Shown piece after piece: positions 59,773-64,000 of a DNA stretch of 64,000 nt; within the stretch, counting starts at the first letter, position 1; the number at the start of each line of letters is the position of its first letter. Position numbers and translations under genes: made by a program. The stretch is from Stutzerimonas xanthomarina (GTDB lineage Bacteria; Pseudomonadota; Gammaproteobacteria; Pseudomonadales; Pseudomonadaceae): NCBI RefSeq assembly GCF_003935375.1, contig NZ_RHQM01000001.1, positions 328,041 through 392,040 on the forward strand. The letters run 5' to 3'. The notes under the pieces are model-generated. The model did not search any database and was not told the origin of the DNA. It saw only the letters and a program-made list of their open reading frames with translations.

Positions 59773-60540
59773 TCAGCGTGGCCCCATGATCTGCGCCAGC
59801 GCATCCGGCTGCGGTGCACCCTGGTGCTGCTGCAGACGGTCGTTGTCGTCGAGATAGAAGATCGCCGGAGTCGCCTGGGCACCCAGTTCGCTCATCAGCA
59901 TCAGGTTGTTGGTGAGCTGTTTTTCCAGTGCTGCCGGGATCTTATCCAGCGCCTTGAGCTTGCTCGCCTTGCCGGCCGCCTCGTGCTCGTTGAGCGCTGC
60001 CTGAGGATCCTTGGCGCTGAGCAGCGCGGCGGATTTGCCGGCGCTGTCGGCGCGCAGCATGCCGACCATGATGTGCCGCAACTGCACCTTGCCGGACTCG
60101 ACCCAGGGCCGGGCCTGCTTCCAGAACATGTTGCAGTACGGACAGTTAGGGTCGCTGAACATGTAGATGATGCGCGGTGCGTCGGCCTTGCCGTCGGCGA
60201 TCCAGGTGCTGTTCTCCATGCGCGTCCACATTTCCTTGCCCAGGGGTTCGTAGACCAGCTTCTCCAGGTGCGCGCGGGTCAGGTCATCGCCTTTTGCATC
60301 GAGCAGGCTACCGATCAGCACGTGCTCGCCATCCGGGGTGAGATACAGCGCCATGCCCTGCCCGTTGTAACGCGCGGCATAGCCCTTGAGCCCGCCGGGT
60401 GCCTCGAAACGGCCGACGACCTCGGCGCCACGCGCCTCGACGGCCTTGATCGCCTCCGGCAATTCCTCGGCCTGCGCCATGGGCAGGGCCAGCAGGCTGA
60501 CGCCGGCCAGCAGGTAGGGTAACGGCTTGAATCGAATCAC
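59773..60540 (-). CDS. dsbG: Thiol:disulfide interchange protein DsbG
   Basis: 255 residues with a signal peptide (LPYLLAGVSLLALPMAQA). N-terminal dimerisation part, then a thioredoxin fold with the CPYC active site in FSDPNCPYCNMFW (about residue 135) and the cis-Pro loop AQATPAIFYL. The DsbG/DsbC family repairs or reduces periplasmic cysteines. Overlaps the next upstream gene by 4 nt; final gene of the dsbD operon. Confidence 0.93.
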   Translation of the reverse strand: MIRFKPLPYLLAGVSLLALPMAQAEELPEAIKAVEARGAEVVGRFEAPGGLKGYAARYNGQGMALYLTPDGEHVLIGSLLDAKGDDLTRAHLEKLVYEPLGKEMWTRMENSTWIADGKADAPRIIYMFSDPNCPYCNMFWKQARPWVESGKVQLRHIMVGMLRADSAGKSAALLSAKDPQAALNEHEAAGKASKLKALDKIPAALEKQLTNNLMLMSELGAQATPAIFYLDDNDRLQQHQGAPQPDALAQIMGPR

Positions 60541-61352
60541 TGCGCAGCTTCCTCTTTCAGTTTTTCCAGCGCGCGCGCCAGGCTGGTGTGCGAGAGTTCA
60601 CCAAGATGGCTGCTGACCTGGCGGCCATCGGCGTTGTAGAACAGCGTGGTCGGCAGCGCCGTGGAGCCCACGTGCTGCCCGAGACGCCCGCCACTGTCGA
60701 GCAGGACGTTATCGAGACTCAGCCCTGCGGTTTCCAGGAAGCGGTTGATCTCCCCCTCCCCCTCGCCCTGATTGACGAACAGAAACAGGGTGTCGCTTTC
60801 CCGTGCCTGGGCGTCGGCGAGTACCGGCATCTCGCGCCGGCACGGCGGGCACCAGGTCGCCCAGAGATTGATGACCAGTGGCTGACCTGAATAATCCTCC
60901 AGCGCCACCGGACGCCCCTGGTTGTCGCGCAGGGCCATTTCCGGCAGCCGCGTGCCCTGCTCGAAGGAGTGCCAGGCCAGGTTACTGAAGCCCCAGCTGA
61001 GGATTCCCACCGTCAGCGCGATACCCAGCGGCTTGCGCAGTTCGCGGTCGCGCCAGCCCCACCAGATGCCCAACGCCAGCGCAGCGACCAGCCCGGGCCA
61101 GGCGATGAAGCCACCGTCACGGATATCGATGAAGCTCAGCCAGTCGTCTCGGTAATACGCCCAGTACAGCGCGACAAAGGCCAGGCGAGCCACGAACAGC
61201 GCCACCAACAGCAGGCGAAACAGCTGCCGCTCCGGGTTGCGCTCGCTGCGACGGCCGACCCACCAGCCGGTCAGGGTCGCCAGCAGCAGGCTGCCCAGCA
61301 GCAATACATGGGGCACCGCCAGGGCCAGCGGCCCGATATTCACAGTCAGCAT
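60537..61352 (-). CDS. TlpA-like thioredoxin fused to an Lgt-like membrane domain
   Basis: 271 residues. Residues 1 to about 120 hold four hydrophobic helices resembling the N-terminal part of prolipoprotein diacylglyceryl transferase (FIDIRDGGFIAWPGL). From about 130 there is a TlpA/ResA thioredoxin with WATWCPPCRREMP (CPPC) and ALPTTLFYNADG. Likely a membrane-tethered periplasmic disulfide reductase fed by DsbD. ATG at 61350-61352 overlaps the dsbD stop by one base. The Lgt-like segment misses the catalytic half, so lipoprotein modification is not implied. Confidence 0.85.
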   Translation of the reverse strand: MLTVNIGPLALAVPHVLLLGSLLLATLTGWWVGRRSERNPERQLFRLLLVALFVARLAFVALYWAYYRDDWLSFIDIRDGGFIAWPGLVAALALGIWWGWRDRELRKPLGIALTVGILSWGFSNLAWHSFEQGTRLPEMALRDNQGRPVALEDYSGQPLVINLWATWCPPCRREMPVLADAQARESDTLFLFVNQGEGEGEINRFLETAGLSLDNVLLDSGGRLGQHVGSTALPTTLFYNADGRQVSSHLGELSHTSLARALEKLKEEAAQ

Positions 61353-63085
61353 CAACCTCGCTCCCGGGTCTGGTTCCAGTTCTGCAGAAAGTCCCCGGCA
61401 CCGACCTCGCCCGTGATGCGGCGTTCGCGGCGCTCGACGCCATCCGGGCCGATCCACAGCAGCGTCGGCGGGCCGAGCACCTGGTAACGGTCCAGCAATT
61501 CGCGGCTGGCGGCGTCGCTGCGGGTCACGTCGGGGCGCAGCACGCGCACGCCGTCCAGGCTCGCCTGCACCTCGGCATTGCCGAAGACCTCCTTCTCCAT
61601 GACCTTACAGGAGACGCACCAGTCGGCGTAGTAATCGATCAGTACCCATTGACCCTGCGCCTTTGCCGCTGCCAGTTCACGATCGAGCACCGCCGGATCG
61701 CTGAAACCGAGCGCGTGGGCTTCGGCGGAGATGGCGCTCGCCACGCCGCCGGCATAGATAGCCAGCGGCCGGCGTGGATCGTCCGCGCCGCCGGCGGCAC
61801 CGAGCAGCATCGCTGCGCCCCACAGGCCCAGCAGAACGCCGCCGGCCTGACAGAGCACGCGCTGACGTTGCACTGCCTGCGCCACATGCAGCAAGGCGGT
61901 GGCGAGCACCACCAACAACGCCCCCGACAGGCCCAGCCACAGCCAGTCGGCCAGCAGCGGACGCGCAACGAACAGCGCTGCCGCGAGGAAGAGAAAGCCG
62001 AACACCACCTTGACCCGATCCATCCAGGCGCCCGGCTTGGGCAGAAAGCGCTGGCCGACCGTCACCAGCAACAGCAACGGCGTGCCGATGCCCAGGCCCA
62101 GCGCGAACAGCACCAAGCCACCCTGCAGCGCACTGCCGCTCTGTGCGATGAACAGCAGCGCGGCGGCCAGCGGTGCGGTCATGCAGGGGCCGACCAGCAG
62201 GCCGGAGAGCACGCCCAGCGCGCCAGCTCCGGCGAGGCTGCCCCCGCGCTGACGATCACCGACACGCTGCAGACGATCGCGCAGCGCCACCGGCAATTGC
62301 AGCTCGAACAAACCGAACATTGGCAGCGCCAGCAACACGAACAGCACGGCGAAACTGGTCAGCAGCCAGGGCTGCTGCAGCGCCGCCTGCAGGTTGGCGC
62401 CGAGCAGCGCCGCCAGTACACCGAGCCCGGCGTAGACCAGCGCCATGCTGACTACGTAGGTCGCCGCCAGGGCAAAACCACGGCGCGAGGTGGCACCGCT
62501 GCCGACCACGATGCCCGCCAGGATCGGCAACATCGGCAGCGAACAGGGAGTGAAGGCCAGCAGCAGACCGAGGCCGAAGAACACCAGCAGGCTCCAGGCC
62601 AGTGCCTGACTTTCGAGGCCGCTGACCAGCGCCTGATCTTCGGCCAGCCCAGGCGCTGCCGCCGTGCCGTTGCCAGTCAACGACACCTCGCGGGTCTGCG
62701 GCGGATAGCAGAGTCCTGCATCGGCGCAGCCCTGCCAGCCGAGACGCACACTATTCTCCGCGCCCGGCGGGATGGTCAGTTCGAGACTGTCGCGGTAGAT
62801 CTGCGAATCGCCGAAAAACTCGTCGCTGTAGGGCTCGCCCTCAGGCAGCGGCGGCTGGCGCTCCGGCGGCAGGCCGTCGAACTGCAGGCGCTGCTGATAG
62901 AGGTAATAGCCCGGTGCGATCCGCCAATGCAGCAGCGTCGTGCCATTCTCCTGCGGGCTGACCGTCAGCGCGAACGCCTCTTCCACCGGCAGAAAATCAT
63001 CCTGCGAGCCGCCGCCAAACAGCCCACCGGCCGGCAGCGCCAATCCGGGCGCCAACAGAAACAGCAGAAGAACCAATGTGCGCAT
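61352..63085 (-). CDS. dsbD: Thiol:disulfide interchange protein DsbD
   Basis: 577 residues. Signal peptide, N-terminal periplasmic domain with Cys pair in QGCADAGLCYPP (about residue 112-118), eight-helix membrane domain with TPCSLPMLPIL and GPCMTAPLAAAL Cys residues, and C-terminal thioredoxin with DWCVSCK. It transfers electrons from cytoplasmic thioredoxin to the periplasm. ATG at 63083-63085 puts the signal peptide at residue 1; a start 36 nt upstream is also open. Confidence 0.95.
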   Translation of the reverse strand: MRTLVLLLFLLAPGLALPAGGLFGGGSQDDFLPVEEAFALTVSPQENGTTLLHWRIAPGYYLYQQRLQFDGLPPERQPPLPEGEPYSDEFFGDSQIYRDSLELTIPPGAENSVRLGWQGCADAGLCYPPQTREVSLTGNGTAAAPGLAEDQALVSGLESQALAWSLLVFFGLGLLLAFTPCSLPMLPILAGIVVGSGATSRRGFALAATYVVSMALVYAGLGVLAALLGANLQAALQQPWLLTSFAVLFVLLALPMFGLFELQLPVALRDRLQRVGDRQRGGSLAGAGALGVLSGLLVGPCMTAPLAAALLFIAQSGSALQGGLVLFALGLGIGTPLLLLVTVGQRFLPKPGAWMDRVKVVFGFLFLAAALFVARPLLADWLWLGLSGALLVVLATALLHVAQAVQRQRVLCQAGGVLLGLWGAAMLLGAAGGADDPRRPLAIYAGGVASAISAEAHALGFSDPAVLDRELAAAKAQGQWVLIDYYADWCVSCKVMEKEVFGNAEVQASLDGVRVLRPDVTRSDAASRELLDRYQVLGPPTLLWIGPDGVERRERRITGEVGAGDFLQNWNQTRERG

Positions 63086-63148
63086 GAGAATCCTGGCAGT
63101 GAAATGACTGCCGCGCAGCATGCCGCGACGGGATTAACGCGCCATTAA

Positions 63149-63302
63149 CAGGCCGCTGAAAAACGTAGGCGAGGCCGCCAGCGCGAGGCTGGGCGCCCCG
63201 GCAAAAAACAGGCGAAAAAGCGCAGTTTACGAACGGTAAATGAGCATTTTGAGCCTGTTTTTAACGCTGCGATGGCAACGCAGGTAGTTTTTCAACGGCC
63301 TG
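63149..63302. mobile_element. MITE-like element
   Basis: 154 bp bounded by inverted termini: left CAGGCCGCTGAAAAACGTAG (63149-63168), right, read on the other strand, CAGGCCGTTGAAAAACTACC (63302-63283). The sequence between holds no ORF. Typical of small non-autonomous elements seen in many copies in Pseudomonas. No clear target duplication. Confidence 0.65.
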
Positions 63303-63328
63303 CCAACGCCAGCGCACGGGATGCATAA

Positions 63329-63930
63329 GGAAGGTCTGAAAAAGCCGCCTGTTTTTTGACCGACTTCAGCCCTTGCCGATTTTGAAAGCGGCAAATCGAT
63401 CAAAACCCGCCCGATCACCCGCTCATTTCTTGGTTTTTAGCCGCTGCGAGCTTCTCGCGGCGGCTATTCCCCGCATTACAGGCGCACCTCTCCTGCACTC
63501 ATCAAATGTCTTCGCGCCATCCACAGGTTCGACAGCGCGAACAGTGTCACCAACTGAGCGGTGTTTTTCGCCAGACCACGGAAGCGCGTCTTCACATAGC
63601 CGAACTGGCGTTTGATCACTCGAAACGGATGTTCGACCTTCGCGCGCACCTGAGCTTTGGCTTGTTCGATCCTGCGCTTGGCCTTGTACAGCACGCTGCG
63701 CTTGCCCAGCTTCTTGTAGGTGCTGCGACGGGCGGCAATCTGCCAGACGACCTTCCGGTCGGCGTGCTCCGGACGTTTGTCGACGCCGGTATAACCCGCG
63801 TCGCCGCCCACCCTCTGCTCGTCGCCATGCAGCAGCTTGTCGACCTGGGTGACGTCCGCCACGTTGGCGGCAGTGCCTACCACGCTGTGCACCAGCCCTG
63901 ACTCGTCATCCACGCCGATGTGCGCCTTCA
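63329..63930 (-). mobile_element. One end of an IS5-family insertion sequence
   Basis: The outer end is taken as GGAAGGTCTGAAAAAGCC at 63329-63346, a terminus typical of this IS5 subgroup. The element contains the 3' exon of its transposase and is interrupted at 63930/63931 by a group II intron. The other terminus lies beyond the window. Confidence 0.7.
63476..63930 (-). pseudogene. IS5-family transposase, 3' exon interrupted by a group II intron
   Basis: Encodes the C-terminal about 151 residues from KAHIGVDDESGLVHSVVG to the stop. DDE residues: Asp in GDAGYTG (second D) and Glu in VEHPFRVIKRQFGYVKTRF (the E). The N-terminal part with the first Asp is outside the window. At 63930 the coding sequence stops being transposase-like: the preceding bases are intron, so the exon starts in a TG that completes a codon. 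If the intron splices, the transposase could be restored; otherwise it is broken. Confidence 0.82.
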
Positions 63931-64000
63931 GTCGGGTAAAGCAGGAGTGTTACCACTCCTGCCTCCCCTAAGAACCGTACTTGAGAGTCACCCCTCATAC
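63931..64000 (-). mobile_element. 3' end of a group II intron (domains V and VI), cut by the window edge
   Basis: Minus strand 64000 to 63931. Domain V core GTATGAG-GGGTGACTCTC-AAGTACGGTTC. Domain VI stem GCAGGAGTG-GTAA-CACTCCTGC (63941-63962), then TTTACCCGAC. The unpaired A at 63937 lies 7 nt from the 3' end, the canonical branch point. The intron ends in AC and meets IS5 transposase sequence at 63930. The intron body and any reverse transcriptase lie outside. Confidence 0.85.

Noticed and set aside
61649..63148. 499-residue Gln/Arg-rich frame antisense to dsbD
   Set aside because: Composition is typical of an antisense frame in high-GC DNA.

Overview
The window is about 64 kb of high-GC gammaproteobacterial chromosome. 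It most resembles Pseudomonas stutzeri (Stutzerimonas) or a close relative. Pointers to this are the RNase E/murB/kdsB/lpxK/comEC/lolCDE/sthA/nqr/gap/mfd gene order, a complete Entner-Doudoroff gene set with HexR, two Dnr-type FNR-family regulators, NorR/DnrN nitric-oxide defence genes and FNR/Anr-type TTGAT-N4-GTCAA boxes. The species assignment is an inference from gene content and order.

Layout. 1-2.2 kb: 3' part of rne, its terminator, and a small IS-like scar. 2.4-9.2 kb (minus): murB, a low-molecular-weight tyrosine phosphatase, kdsB, a Trm112-like protein, lpxK, exbD, exbB and comEC. 9.4-14.8 kb: a DUF2062 protein, lolCDE, a PilZ protein, a small secreted protein and a glycerophosphodiesterase. 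15-23.7 kb (minus): sthA, then the Na+-translocating NADH:quinone reductase operon nqrABCDEF with its maturation genes apbE and nqrM. 24-32.7 kb: a long-form gap divergent from mfd, csiV, a SNF2-type helicase and an unknown protein. 32.7-33.4 kb: a guanidinium exporter (gdx) preceded by a guanidine-II (mini-ykkC) riboswitch, plus hairpin repeats. 33.4-42.8 kb: sugar catabolism, with zwf-pgl-eda-gapN-aldo/keto reductase and edd-glk on the minus strand around hexR, and HexR-type operators before zwf and edd. 43.4-48.2 kb: an MFS exporter and a Fur-boxed iron uptake operon (P19-like protein, cupredoxin, FTR1 permease, Fe-S membrane protein).

48.2-59.7 kb is an anaerobiosis/NO island. It holds a class III ribonucleotide reductase whose glycyl-radical tail is a separate 51-residue ORF, nrdG, two Dnr-like regulators, a DGC zinc protein, the O2-independent ubiquinone genes ubiT-ubiV-ubiU, and norR divergent from dnrN/ytfE with NorR sites and a sigma-54 promoter. 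It also holds a DnrP-like zinc-ribbon peptide. Several promoters carry the same TTGAT-N4-GTCAA box, which suggests one regulon. 59.8-63.1 kb: the dsbD / TlpA-like / dsbG redox operon. The last 0.9 kb is mobile DNA: a 154-bp MITE-like element, one end of an IS5-family element, and the 3' end (domains V and VI) of a group II intron that interrupts the transposase gene and runs off the window.

The best candidates for a second look are the split NrdD, the guanidine-II riboswitch, the group II intron inside the IS5 transposase, and the FNR/NorR regulatory circuitry.
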